From Streptomyces sp. G-G2 (GTDB lineage: Bacteria > Actinomycetota > Actinomycetes > Streptomycetales > Streptomycetaceae), in NCBI RefSeq assembly GCF_030063135.1, contig NZ_JASISO010000012.1, positions 1 through 64,000 of the forward strand: a DNA stretch of 64,000 nt, in the 5' to 3' direction. Within the stretch, counting starts at the first letter, position 1, and every line of letters begins with the position of its first letter. Shown piece after piece: positions 25,337 through 32,813 of this stretch. Below the pieces are notes generated by a model, which did not search any database, was not told where the DNA came from, and saw only the letters and a list, made by a program, of their open reading frames with translations. The position numbers and the translations under genes are program-made.

Positions 25337-25364
25337 ACTTCCCTTCCCGAAAGGACCCCCCGCC

Positions 25365-26915
25365 ATGGCGACGGGCAGTTCCACCACGTCCCCGCGCACC
25401 ACCGCGGCGGAGATCCGCACGTACAAGGGGCAGGACCGGGCCCTGCGCGCGGACCGCCTCGGCACCGCGGGCCTGCTGCTCTCCGTACTGGCGGCCAGCG
25501 CGCCCCTGATGGTGGTCGCCGGCGTGATGCCGACCACCTTCGGCGTGATGGGCATCGTCGGCCAGCCGCTGCTGTTCGTCATCCTCGGCGTCGTCCTCGC
25601 CCTGTTCAGCATCGGCTACGCCGAGATGAGCAGGCACGTCCACAACGCAGGCGCCTTCTACGCCTACATCGCGCGCGGCCTCGGCCCCACCGCGGGCGCG
25701 GGCGCCTCCCTGGTCGCGCTCGTCGCCTACAGCGCCATGCAGGTCGGCGTCTACGGCATCCTCGGCTTCGAGATATCCGGCCTCTGCGCCACCTACCTCG
25801 AACTCCAGGTGGCCTGGTGGATACCGGCCCTCGTCGCGGTCGCAGCCACCGGCGCCCTCGGCTGGCTCAAGATCGACCTCAACGCCAAGGTGATCGGCGT
25901 CCTCATCCTCATCGAGTGCGCCCTCGTCGTCGTCTTCGACGCCGCCGCCCTCGGCAAGCCCGCCGCGGAGGGCCTCTCGCTGCACGCCTTCAACCCGGCC
26001 ACCCTCAGCGGCCCCGGCCTCGGCACCGCCCTGTGCTTCTGCATCGCCGCCTTCGTCGGATTCGAGCAGTCCCCGGTCTACGCCGAGGAGACCAGCAAGC
26101 CCCACATCGTGGTCTCCCGCGTCATGTTCCTCGCCGTCGGCTTCGTGGCCCTGTTCTTCGCGCTGAGCGCCTGGGCCCTGACCGTGGCCACCGGCCCCTC
26201 CCAGGTGGTCAAGAGCGCCGCCGACGCGGGCCCCGGACTCCTCTTCCAGCTGACCGAGGACCGGCTGGGCGCCGCCTTCACCGACGTCCTGCACGTGCTC
26301 TTCGTCACCGGCATGTTCGCGGCCATGCTCAGCTTCCACAACGTCGTCGCCCGCTACGCCTTCGCGATGGGCCGTGAGGGCCTGCTCCCGGCCACCTTCG
26401 GCCGGACCAACCCGGGCACCGGCGCCCCCGGCACCGGCTCGCTGCTCCAGACCGGCGTCTCGGCCCTCGTCGTCCTCGGCTTCGCCGTCACCGACGACAA
26501 CCCCGTGGGCGACCCCACCGCCCCCGTCCTGCACCTGTTCACCTGGATGGGCAGCGTCGGCGCCCTCGGCATCACCCTCCTGATGGCCGCCGCCTCCTTC
26601 GCCGTCATCGCCTTCTTCGTCCGCCGCGGCACCGCCTCCGCCCAGGTCTGGCGCCTCGTCGCGGCGGGCGCCGCGGGCCTCGCCCTGCTCGGCATCGCCG
26701 TCTACACCGTCAAGGACTTCGCCGTCCTGGTCGGCGCCGACAAGGGCTCCGCCCTCAGCTGGGCGCTGCCCGGCATCATCGGCGCGGCCGTCGTGGGCGG
26801 CCTGCTGTACGGAGTGCTGCTGCGCTCCCGGCGCCCCGAGGTGCACGCCCGGATCGGCCTGGGCAACGAGGCCTTCCGCCTGGACCAGGCCGCCGAGGTC
26901 ACCCCGCAGGCCTGA
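25365..26915 (+). CDS. APC-superfamily amino-acid permease
   Basis: 516 residues, about twelve transmembrane segments. The first helix carries the typical unwound GxxG-type turn region (ADRLGTAGLLLSVLAASAPL), and FVGFEQSPVYAEE is the conserved helix-6 region of the family. It is a cytoplasmic-membrane importer of an amino acid or amine. GAAAGGA precedes ATG 25365. A hairpin terminator at 26941-26982 ends the unit. Substrate cannot be assigned. Confidence 0.85.
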   Translation: MATGSSTTSPRTTAAEIRTYKGQDRALRADRLGTAGLLLSVLAASAPLMVVAGVMPTTFGVMGIVGQPLLFVILGVVLALFSIGYAEMSRHVHNAGAFYAYIARGLGPTAGAGASLVALVAYSAMQVGVYGILGFEISGLCATYLELQVAWWIPALVAVAATGALGWLKIDLNAKVIGVLILIECALVVVFDAAALGKPAAEGLSLHAFNPATLSGPGLGTALCFCIAAFVGFEQSPVYAEETSKPHIVVSRVMFLAVGFVALFFALSAWALTVATGPSQVVKSAADAGPGLLFQLTEDRLGAAFTDVLHVLFVTGMFAAMLSFHNVVARYAFAMGREGLLPATFGRTNPGTGAPGTGSLLQTGVSALVVLGFAVTDDNPVGDPTAPVLHLFTWMGSVGALGITLLMAAASFAVIAFFVRRGTASAQVWRLVAAGAAGLALLGIAVYTVKDFAVLVGADKGSALSWALPGIIGAAVVGGLLYGVLLRSRRPEVHARIGLGNEAFRLDQAAEVTPQA

Positions 26916-26940
26916 GCGCCGTACGCCCGACAAGAGCGGT

Positions 26941-26982
26941 AGAGGCCCCTGGTACCCCTTTCGGGGGGAGCCGGGGGCCTCT
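26941..26982 (+). terminator. Rho-independent-type hairpin after the APC permease
   Basis: AGAGGCCCCTGG (26941-26952) pairs with CCGGGGGCCTCT (26971-26982), one mismatch, with a smaller inner hairpin in the loop. Confidence 0.65.
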
Positions 26983-27129
26983 GCCGGTAAAGAGCAGGTT
27001 TTGGCCGGAGCACGGCACACATGGTCTCCTGGGGCGATCAAAAACGGACCGCGGCACAGGCGAAACCACCCAGCTCTCCTGCGTGACGGTCCGGACCTGC
27101 CTGTCCACCCCACGAAGGCGAAGTCATAG

Positions 27130-28587
27130 ATGAGTGACCGCACCCTGAAAGAGGCCGCGTCCCGGGCCCCTGCCGCACCGAAGGCGGCCGTCCACGTCGA
27201 CGCCGGTGACGAGGGTTACAGCAAGGACCTGAAGTCCCGCCACATCAACATGATCGCGATCGGCGGAGCGATAGGCACCGGCCTGTTCCTCGGCGCGGGC
27301 GGCCGCCTGGCGGGCGCCGGGCCCTCCCTCGCGATCGCGTACGCGGTGTGCGGCGTCTTCGCCTTCTTCGTCGTCCGCGCCCTGGGCGAACTGGTCCTCT
27401 ACCGACCCTCCTCGGGCGCCTTCGTCTCCTACGCGCGCGAGTTCATGGGCGAGAAGGGCGCGTACACGGCGGGCTGGCTGTACTTCCTCAACTGGTCCAC
27501 GACCACCGTCGCCGACATCACCGCGGCCGCGACCTACGCCCACTTCTGGTCGCTGTTCAGCGACGTCCCGTCCTGGATCCTCGCCCTCATCGCGCTCTCC
27601 GTGGTCCTCGCCGTGAACCTGATCTCGGTGAAGTACTTCGGCGAGATGGAGTTCTGGTTCTCGATCGTCAAGGTCGGCGCCCTCGTCGCCTTCCTCCTGG
27701 TCGGCATCTACCTGGTCGCCACCAGCCACCCGATCGACGGCCACACCCCCGGCCTCGGCTCCATCACCGACAACGGCGGCATCTTCCCGGTCGGCATGCT
27801 CCCCATGCTCCTGGTCGTCCAGGGCGTCGTCTTCGCCTACGCCTCCGTCGAACTCTGCGGAGTCGCCGCCGGTGAGACCGAGAACCCCGAGAAGATCATG
27901 CCGAAGGCGATCAACTCGATCATGTGGCGCGTCGGCGTCTTCTACGTCGGCTCCGTGGTCCTGCTGGCCCTGCTGCTCCCGTACACCGAGTACTCCGCCG
28001 ACCAGAGCCCCTTCGTCACGGTCTTCGACAAGCTCGGCATCCCCGGCGCCGCGGGCATCATGAACCTGGTCGTCCTGACCGCCGCCCTCTCCAGCCTGAA
28101 CTCCGGCCTCTACTCCACCGGCCGCATCCTGCGCTCGATGGCCATGGCGGGCTCGGCCCCCAGGTTCACCGCCAAGATGAACCGGGGCAAGGTCCCCTAC
28201 GGCGGGGTCCTGTTCACCGCCGCCTTCGGCGTCATGGGCGTGGGCCTGAACTACTTCATGCCCGACGACGCCTTCGAGATCGTCCTGAACTTCGCCTCCA
28301 TCGGCATCCTGGGCACCTGGGCGATGGTCATGCTCTGCTCCCTGCACTTCTGGCGCCGGGCCCGCCAGGGCCTCGTGGAGCGCCCGTCCTACCGGCTGCC
28401 CTGGGCCCCGTACACGCAGATCGTGACCCTGGTCTTCCTGGTCACCGTGCTGGTCCTGATGTGGAGCGACGAGGGCGTCGGACGCCGCACGATCCTCTTC
28501 CTCCCGGTGATCGCCGCCGCCCTGGTCGGCGGCTGGTTCCTGGTCCGCCGCCGGGTCGCGGACCTCGCCGCCGGGCGCCGGGACTGA
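27130..28587 (+). CDS. Amino-acid permease (AnsP/GabP-type, AAT family)
   Basis: 485 residues, about twelve membrane segments. LKSRHINMIAIGGAIGTGLF is the classic AAT-family start, with FVSYAREF and VFAYASVELCGVAAGETENP in helix 6. The latter EL-x-G-x-x-x-G-E-T-E-N-P motif marks the amino acid permease family of asparagine, GABA and proline carriers. Asparagine transport is the most likely role by resemblance, but is not proven. It ends before a 13-bp perfect stem terminator at 28614-28653. Confidence 0.85.
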   Translation: MSDRTLKEAASRAPAAPKAAVHVDAGDEGYSKDLKSRHINMIAIGGAIGTGLFLGAGGRLAGAGPSLAIAYAVCGVFAFFVVRALGELVLYRPSSGAFVSYAREFMGEKGAYTAGWLYFLNWSTTTVADITAAATYAHFWSLFSDVPSWILALIALSVVLAVNLISVKYFGEMEFWFSIVKVGALVAFLLVGIYLVATSHPIDGHTPGLGSITDNGGIFPVGMLPMLLVVQGVVFAYASVELCGVAAGETENPEKIMPKAINSIMWRVGVFYVGSVVLLALLLPYTEYSADQSPFVTVFDKLGIPGAAGIMNLVVLTAALSSLNSGLYSTGRILRSMAMAGSAPRFTAKMNRGKVPYGGVLFTAAFGVMGVGLNYFMPDDAFEIVLNFASIGILGTWAMVMLCSLHFWRRARQGLVERPSYRLPWAPYTQIVTLVFLVTVLVLMWSDEGVGRRTILFLPVIAAALVGGWFLVRRRVADLAAGRRD

Positions 28588-28613
28588 CACGCCCCCGCGC
28601 CCCGCGCACGCAC

Positions 28614-28653
28614 GAAGGGCCCCGGTACGGTCACCACCGCACCGGGGCCCTTC
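28614..28653. terminator. Strong hairpin terminator
   Basis: GAAGGGCCCCGGT (28614-28626) and ACCGGGGCCCTTC (28641-28653) form a perfect 13-bp stem with a 14-nt loop. It closes the permease unit just before the integrated element's left repeat. Confidence 0.75.
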
Positions 28654-28700
28654 CGGTACCCCCACCGCCCGCATCCGGGCCGAACGCGCGAAAGACCCTG

Positions 28701-28785
28701 CCGGTGCGGGCACTCACGTAAGGACGGAGCGCGGAAGCTCGCCGACTCCGGAGCGGGCCGACTCGGCCTGTCATCCCAGGTCTGA
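28701..28785 (+). pseudogene. C-terminal tip of a tyrosine integrase gene
   Basis: In frame with the right copy, it encodes RCGHSRKDGARKLADSGAG and onwards to a TGA stop. Only about 28 codons remain; upstream sequence is unrelated. It has Cys where the family has the catalytic Tyr (RYGH). Confidence 0.7.
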
Positions 28786-28896
28786 CCTGGGGATTCACTG
28801 GGTTGTTCGTCACGTGGTGGGTCACGCCACAGCCCGGAAAAGCAAAAAACCCCACGGGAAGTGGGGTCTCAGCTGGTGTCCGAGGGGGGACTTGAA
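28701..28896. repeat. Left 196-bp direct repeat: integrase 3' end plus tRNA-Leu 3' end (att-left scar)
   Basis: The sequence matches 32729-32924 base for base apart from about 11 substitutions by my count, with no net gap. It holds three parts in order: the last 28 codons of a tyrosine recombinase gene (stop at 28783-28785), the tRNA-type terminator hairpin, and the 3' end of tRNA-Leu in its minus-strand orientation. It ends where the tRNA sequence breaks off at 28896. I read it as a remnant of an earlier integration at the same tRNA. Confidence 0.8.
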
Positions 28897-28974
28897 ATCT
28901 CCACTCGGGCACCAGCCTTCTTACGTCCTGACCTGGGGAAACATGCTCTGTAGAGCCGTTCCTTGACGGCTGGG

Positions 28975-29038
28975 GTTGGTCATGCATCCCATGTGTTTCG
29001 GCCCGTTTCGGGGCGCTGTTGGTCATGCGTTGGTCACG
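28975..29038. promoter_or_regulatory. Cluster of GTTGGTCAYG direct repeats (integrase arm-type sites?)
   Basis: GTTGGTCATG at 28975-28984 and 29018-29027, and GTTGGTCACG at 29029-29038. Two more copies occur in the right repeat (32833 and 32845) and degenerate counterparts in the left one (28805, 28817), all in the same orientation with a constant 12-bp spacing in the pairs. Apart from these, the 28786-29174 region contains no supported gene. Confidence 0.5.
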
Positions 29039-29174
29039 TGGCCAACCCCAACATCCTGGCCGACATGATCCGGCCGACTGCAACGGTTTCCAGTAGTGGA
29101 AACCAGAACCCCTTGCCCCACCCTCACCAGCCCGACAGCATCGGACCGGACACCAGCGGCGACGAGGGGGAACA

Positions 29175-29372
29175 GTGGCAACCGAACTGACACGGCTGGT
29201 CGGCGGCTGCGAAGACGCCGAGTGCCCCACCATCTACGCCACCGACCGGGGCACCCTCGCGTTTCAGGGCGAGGAGATCACCGACCACGGCCGGACCATC
29301 CCCGCCCACGAAACCATGGTCGAGATCCCGATCGAGCTGATCCGAAAGGCCATCCGTGACAACCTCATCTAA
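29175..29372 (+). CDS. Small conserved protein preceding DUF6879
   Basis: 65 residues from GTG 29175 (GAGGGGG upstream). CEDAECPTIY has two Cys. The rest, GTLAFQGEEITDHGRTIPAHE, is acidic. It overlaps the next gene by 17 bp. Similar short genes often precede DUF6879 and Scr1-type regulator genes in Streptomyces; function unknown. Confidence 0.65.
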   Translation: MATELTRLVGGCEDAECPTIYATDRGTLAFQGEEITDHGRTIPAHETMVEIPIELIRKAIRDNLI

Positions 29373-29883
29373 GTCCCTGGGGGACTGGTTCAAGGACTTC
29401 GAGCGGGAAGCGTTCCGCCTCGAAACGCTGGACGACTACAGCAAATCTGGCGGAATCGACGCCTACCACCAATTCCTTGCCGGAAAGCCTCAGCCTGAGG
29501 AATTTAAGACGGCCGACTGGATCAACACGGTAAGCAATGCGACTCGGGCCGGTAAGCGCATGTACCGCGTTCACGTCGTCGCCCGGCCGCTTACGGACTA
29601 TCTCCGCTTCGAACTCGGGTGGGGATATCTCCGCAATATGACGGCTGGGGAAGAGTTCTTCATCCTCGACATCACCGAGCAGGAAAACCCTATCCCGGAC
29701 GTGCCTGACTTCTGGATGTTCGACCAGAACATGGTCGGCGCCATGAGCTACGACGGCGAGGGTAAGTACCTGGGAACGGAATTCGTCGGGGAAGGTCAGG
29801 TATCAGAGTTTCTGGCGTATCGGGATGCGGCTCTGGCTGCGGCTGTTCCGTTTCCCGAATGGTGGGCACAGTACGGCGAGTGA
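29356..29883 (+). CDS. DUF6879-family protein
   Basis: 175 residues from GTG 29356. Helical N-terminal half (SLGDWFKDFEREAFRLETL), then conserved aromatic stretches: YLRFELGWGYL, EEFFILDI, DFWMFDQ and PFPEWW. The family accompanies helix-turn-helix regulators with a DUF5753 domain, as here, and is thought to belong to toxin-antitoxin-like or signalling loci of actinomycetes. Its stop overlaps the regulator's GTG start (GTGA). G+C is visibly lower than in surrounding core genes. Confidence 0.8.
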   Translation: MTTSSKSLGDWFKDFEREAFRLETLDDYSKSGGIDAYHQFLAGKPQPEEFKTADWINTVSNATRAGKRMYRVHVVARPLTDYLRFELGWGYLRNMTAGEEFFILDITEQENPIPDVPDFWMFDQNMVGAMSYDGEGKYLGTEFVGEGQVSEFLAYRDAALAAAVPFPEWWAQYGE

Positions 29884-30710
29884 ACAGATCTAATCTCGGG
29901 TCGGCGTTGCGGGCACTGCGGGAGTCCTCCGGAATGGAGGCCAAAGCGGTAGCCCGCAATGCTGCTATGTCCCGCTCCAAGCTCTCCAAGATTGAAAACG
30001 GCAACACGTCGCCCAGCGTCACCGACGTCGATTGCATCCTCACCGCCATAGGTGTCTCTGAGGATGTCAAGGCCGAGTACATGGCAGCCGCGAGGGCGGA
30101 GGCCACGGAGGTGACCGCATGGCGCCTCGTCCGGCGCCTGGGCTACAGCCGTAAGCAGCAGCAGGTGCAAGCTGTAGAAGCCCAAACGAACCTTCTGTGC
30201 CTCTTTCAGCCCTCCCTCGTTCCGGGACTGCTCCAAACCCCGGAATACATTCGGGCCGTGTTCCTCCGGAAGAACGTCACAGAGGTACAGCTAGAGCGCA
30301 CCATCAGTGCGAGGCTAGCTCGCCAAGCCGTGCTTCACACTGAGGGAAAGACGTTCCGCTTCATCATCACGGAATCCGTGCTTCGCTGGCGGATTGTCCC
30401 GCCACTGGTAATGGTTGGCCAACTCGACCGCATCGTGTCCGTCTCCCGGCTCCCCAGCGTCGATATCCGGGTTGTTCCGTTTGGCGCTGCGCAGACCGAC
30501 TTTCCTGGGCACTCGTTCTCCATCAAGGATGATCGAACAGTAACCATCGAAATGGTTCACGCAGAGACTGTGGTAACCGATCCCCGGGACGTTGCCCCGT
30601 ACATTGCCAAATTCGATGGGTTCGCCGGCATGGCGCTTTCCGGTGAAGCTATGCGTATCTTCGTCGAGTCGATCCGCGACGGGTTTTTGCGCGAACAGGA
30701 AACTGCCTAG
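29880..30710 (+). CDS. XRE-family helix-turn-helix regulator with DUF5753/Scr1 domain
   Basis: 276 residues from GTG 29880 (an in-frame ATG 29859 adds seven). The N-terminal HTH spans about residues 5-60 (SALRALRESSGMEAKAVARN, SRSKLSKIENGNTSPS). The DUF5753/Scr1 domain follows, with LLCLFQPSLVPGLLQTPEYI, IDVRVVPFG-like strands and a C-terminal hydrophobic core. Such proteins are WhiJ-like and usually have a DUF397 partner; I found no DUF397 gene in this element. They regulate development or act as antitoxins. Translationally coupled to DUF6879. Confidence 0.85.
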   Translation: MNRSNLGSALRALRESSGMEAKAVARNAAMSRSKLSKIENGNTSPSVTDVDCILTAIGVSEDVKAEYMAAARAEATEVTAWRLVRRLGYSRKQQQVQAVEAQTNLLCLFQPSLVPGLLQTPEYIRAVFLRKNVTEVQLERTISARLARQAVLHTEGKTFRFIITESVLRWRIVPPLVMVGQLDRIVSVSRLPSVDIRVVPFGAAQTDFPGHSFSIKDDRTVTIEMVHAETVVTDPRDVAPYIAKFDGFAGMALSGEAMRIFVESIRDGFLREQETA

Positions 30711-30775
30711 AGCGAAGCCTTTCGCTCGTACACCATTAGCGCCGATGGACGGGAACGGCAGCGAAGGGGTACGGC

Positions 30776-30988
30776 ATGGCAAGGGCGAAGAAGGCAGAGG
30801 TTCCGGAGTTCGACCGGGACGTGTGGGAGTACCTGACCTATGCCCCGGGACGGACGTGCTCCGCGTGCTCCCGCAAGGTCAAGCCTTTGGAGCCCGTACG
30901 CCGACGCGTCGAGGACCGCACGTCCGGCGCCCCCGTCATCGTCTACCGGCACAACAAGTGCCCCAGCGCTCGTGCTGTGGCCGCCTGA
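30776..30988 (+). CDS. 70-residue putative zinc-binding protein
   Basis: MARAKKAEVP begins the product, and the sequence contains CSACS and a later Cys in HNKCPSARA; His and Cys placement suggests a small zinc-ribbon or zinc-knuckle-like fold. Start ATG 30776 is preceded by GCGAAGGGGTACGGC. Its stop TGA overlaps the ATG of a 15-codon ORF. Not recognised; may be a DNA- or RNA-binding accessory of the element. Confidence 0.6.
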   Translation: MARAKKAEVPEFDRDVWEYLTYAPGRTCSACSRKVKPLEPVRRRVEDRTSGAPVIVYRHNKCPSARAVAA

Positions 30989-31035
30989 TGGAGATGCAGG
31001 CGCGGCGTGATGGCCTCGACAACCTCGGGCCGTGA
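30988..31035 (+). CDS. 15-aa coupling ORF
   Basis: ATG overlaps the upstream stop (TGATG), and its own stop TGA overlaps the next start (GTGA). The product would be MEMQARRDGLDNLGP. It may only pass ribosomes from the 70-aa gene to the 54-aa gene. Support is overlap geometry alone. Confidence 0.35.
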   Translation: MEMQARRDGLDNLGP

Positions 31036-31196
31036 CGCCTGGACCCGACCGGGCAGACACCAGCACCTACCTGGTCCCTGGGATGACCTATTGCGGCACC
31101 TGCATTGGGCGTCGAACGGTCTGGTGTGACTACTGCTGCGGGTTCGACTTCGAGCAGTGCCGCATGTGCAAGCTCGGCCGCCGCAGGTGCCCCTGA
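31032..31196 (+). CDS. 54-residue eight-cysteine small protein
   Basis: GTG 31032 begins a 54-codon frame with eight Cys at positions 21, 24, 32, 35, 36, 43, 46 and 53. They form three CxxC pairs: CGTC, CDYC (followed by another Cys) and CRMC. The pattern suits a Zn-ribbon or Fe-S binding module. The start overlaps the previous stop, and there is no strong Shine-Dalgarno, so it depends on coupling. Not recognised in any known family. Confidence 0.5.
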   Translation: MTPGPDRADTSTYLVPGMTYCGTCIGRRTVWCDYCCGFDFEQCRMCKLGRRRCP

Positions 31197-31258
31197 CTGC
31201 GACGGAGGGGACGCCCAGCGGATCCGCTGGTGATGCCTGGCCGAAAGGAGGTGCAGCG

Positions 31259-31318
31259 ATGACCGACCCCGGCGACAAGGACGGCGGCGAGAAGTTCCCG
31301 CCCCCGCCCGCCGCGTAA
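31259..31318 (+). CDS. 19-residue peptide with near-perfect Shine-Dalgarno
   Basis: ATG 31259 begins MTDPGDKDGGEKFPPPPAA, then TAA. AAAGGAGGTG lies at 31244-31253, ending five bases before the start, the strongest ribosome site in this element. The peptide is acidic at the N terminus and proline-rich at its C terminus. It immediately precedes the 146-aa gene. Whether it is a precursor peptide, leader peptide or signalling peptide cannot be told. Confidence 0.5.
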   Translation: MTDPGDKDGGEKFPPPPAA

Positions 31319-31354
31319 CCACTCCCCAACCGTCGAGAGAGAGGGAATCTCACT

Positions 31355-31795
31355 GTGACGACCATGCTGGAATCTTCCGTCGCCTTACGGCGCGGGCGGG
31401 ACCTCGTCAGTCCCGAGCTGTTCGAGAAGGTGTCGGAGTTCTGCGCGGAGGAGTACGGGCACGAGCTGTCCACCGCCCGCCGGATCGTGGACCAGGCCCT
31501 TGCCTTCCTCAAGATCATGGGCGACGCCCGCGCGTTCGACATGACCCCGTCCGACGCCGTGGACCCCGGATGGCACTCGTTCGTGCTTCACACCCAGGCA
31601 TACGCCGCGTGGTGCGACGAACAGTTCGGCTTCTTCCTCGGACACGAGCCCAAGGCCACTGTCCGTACCCGGCCGCTGATCGGCTCCGTGGTGGATCGCG
31701 TCAGGGCCGCCGGGTTCCACGTCGATGACCGTCGGTGGGGCGCGGCGCAGGACTGCAACCCGCCCGCGTGCTGCGGTGACGGCGACGGCTGCTGA
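31355..31795 (+). CDS. 146-residue WH-motif protein with Cys-rich tail and a TTA codon
   Basis: GTG 31355 gives MTTMLESSVALRR. A central motif DPGWHSFVLHTQAYAAWC resembles the VDxxWHxFILHTxxY stretch of proteins annotated glycine-rich-domain-like (DUF1399-related), whose function is unclear. The tail ends DCNPPACCGDGDGC with four Cys. Residue 11 (Leu) is encoded by TTA (31385-31387), so translation would require bldA tRNA. Start is preceded by GAGGGA. Neighbouring 19-aa peptide suggests a joint role, by inference. Confidence 0.65.
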   Translation: MTTMLESSVALRRGRDLVSPELFEKVSEFCAEEYGHELSTARRIVDQALAFLKIMGDARAFDMTPSDAVDPGWHSFVLHTQAYAAWCDEQFGFFLGHEPKATVRTRPLIGSVVDRVRAAGFHVDDRRWGAAQDCNPPACCGDGDGC

Positions 31796-31868
31796 TCCAC
31801 TGTCACTGAACGGAAGCGGTCCGGGCGTGGCTAAGGCGCCCGGACGGCCACAGCCAAGGGTTCCAAAG

Positions 31869-32300
31869 ATGAGCAGCAATGACGAGGGCCTCACCGGAAG
31901 CAGTCGGGTCACGGTGTTCGCCATGTTCGGTGCAGTCTGCGGCTACGCCACCCACCACCTTGACGACCGGCGGATCGGAGAGGTGGCCGTCATCGGCCCC
32001 CTGAGCCCCGGCGTCGAATGGCCCCGGCTCTGGCAGATGGCCCGCACCTGCGGCAGGCCCGCCGCCAAAGACGCCGATCTTGCACAGTGGATTCTGATCC
32101 AGGCAACCCGCTCGTTCGTCTGCGGCAGCGACCGCATCGCCCAATTCCAGGACCAGGGCTGGAAGCTGGAGCCCGGCGGGAAGCGCGTCAGCTTCGAAGC
32201 GACCTACGCCCACCGAGACCACCTGTGGACCGGCAACCTGACCGTGGACGGCCTCAGCCCTGACCAGGTAGCCGAGCGCCCTTCGCTCTACCGAGCCTAG
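31869..32300 (+). CDS. 143-residue hypothetical protein
   Basis: ATG 31869 follows AAGGG. Sequence features: a hydrophobic VFAMFGAVCGYATHHLDD near the start, and GKRVSFEATYAHRDHLWTGN near the end. No domain recognised. It is the last gene before a 19-bp perfect-stem terminator, so it closes the element's operon. Confidence 0.5.
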   Translation: MSSNDEGLTGSSRVTVFAMFGAVCGYATHHLDDRRIGEVAVIGPLSPGVEWPRLWQMARTCGRPAAKDADLAQWILIQATRSFVCGSDRIAQFQDQGWKLEPGGKRVSFEATYAHRDHLWTGNLTVDGLSPDQVAERPSLYRA

Positions 32301-32326
32301 ATCGGTAGCCCTGGCATAGTCGAAGT

Positions 32327-32368
32327 AACCAAAGAGACCCCGGCCGATTGGCCGGGGTCTCTTTGGTT
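32327..32368. terminator. 19-bp perfect stem terminator
   Basis: The arms at 32327-32345 and 32350-32368 are perfectly complementary with a GATT tetraloop. The flanks are AACC and GGTT with short A- and T-rich tracts, so it should work in both directions. It isolates the small-gene cluster from the integrase relic. Confidence 0.85.
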
Positions 32369-32418
32369 TGTTCGGTGGTTCAGAGCAGAGCGCGGAACGG
32401 GTTGTCAGCCACAGCGGG

Positions 32419-32813
32419 ATGAACGTCCTCAAGTGGCAGAAGCGGCGCCAGGACGAGGAGCGGAAACGACTAGGGACCACGTGGGTTGATCATGACCTGG
32501 TGTTCGCCCGGGACGGCTTCAAGCTCTACCGAGGGGAGGCAGGTGGGCCCAGGACCCCGAGAAGGTCTCGGCACGGTGGCGCACCCTCCGGACGCGCCTG
32601 CACCTGCCGGAGGACTTCCGAATCCATGACTGGAGGCACAGCAAGGTCACGAACGACCTGGAGGCCGGGGAGAACCCCGTAGAGGTCTCAGCAAACGTCC
32701 GGCACCACTCGCCGGGCTACACGATGGCCCGGTGCGGGCACTCACGTAAGGACGGAGCGCGGAAGCTCGCCGACTCCGGAGCGGGCCGACTCGGCCTGTC
32801 ATCCCTGGTCTGA
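32419..32813 (+). pseudogene. Frameshifted C-terminal fragment of a tyrosine recombinase (integrase)
   Basis: The first part, from ATG 32419, reads MNVLKWQKRRQDEERKRLGT and TWVDHDLVFARDGF. At about 32542 the frame shifts. The second frame contains FRIHDWRHSKVTNDLEAGEN with the HxxR box, then HHSPGYTMARCGH, and stops at 32813. The N-terminal two-thirds are missing, and the expected catalytic Tyr of RYGH is Cys. It ends beside the tRNA-Leu, as expected for an integrase next to attP. The element is therefore unable to move by itself. Confidence 0.8.

Noticed and set aside
28631..29233. A minus-strand 200-aa frame over the left repeat
   Set aside because: It runs across an integrase fragment, terminator and tRNA piece; no domain or conserved start.
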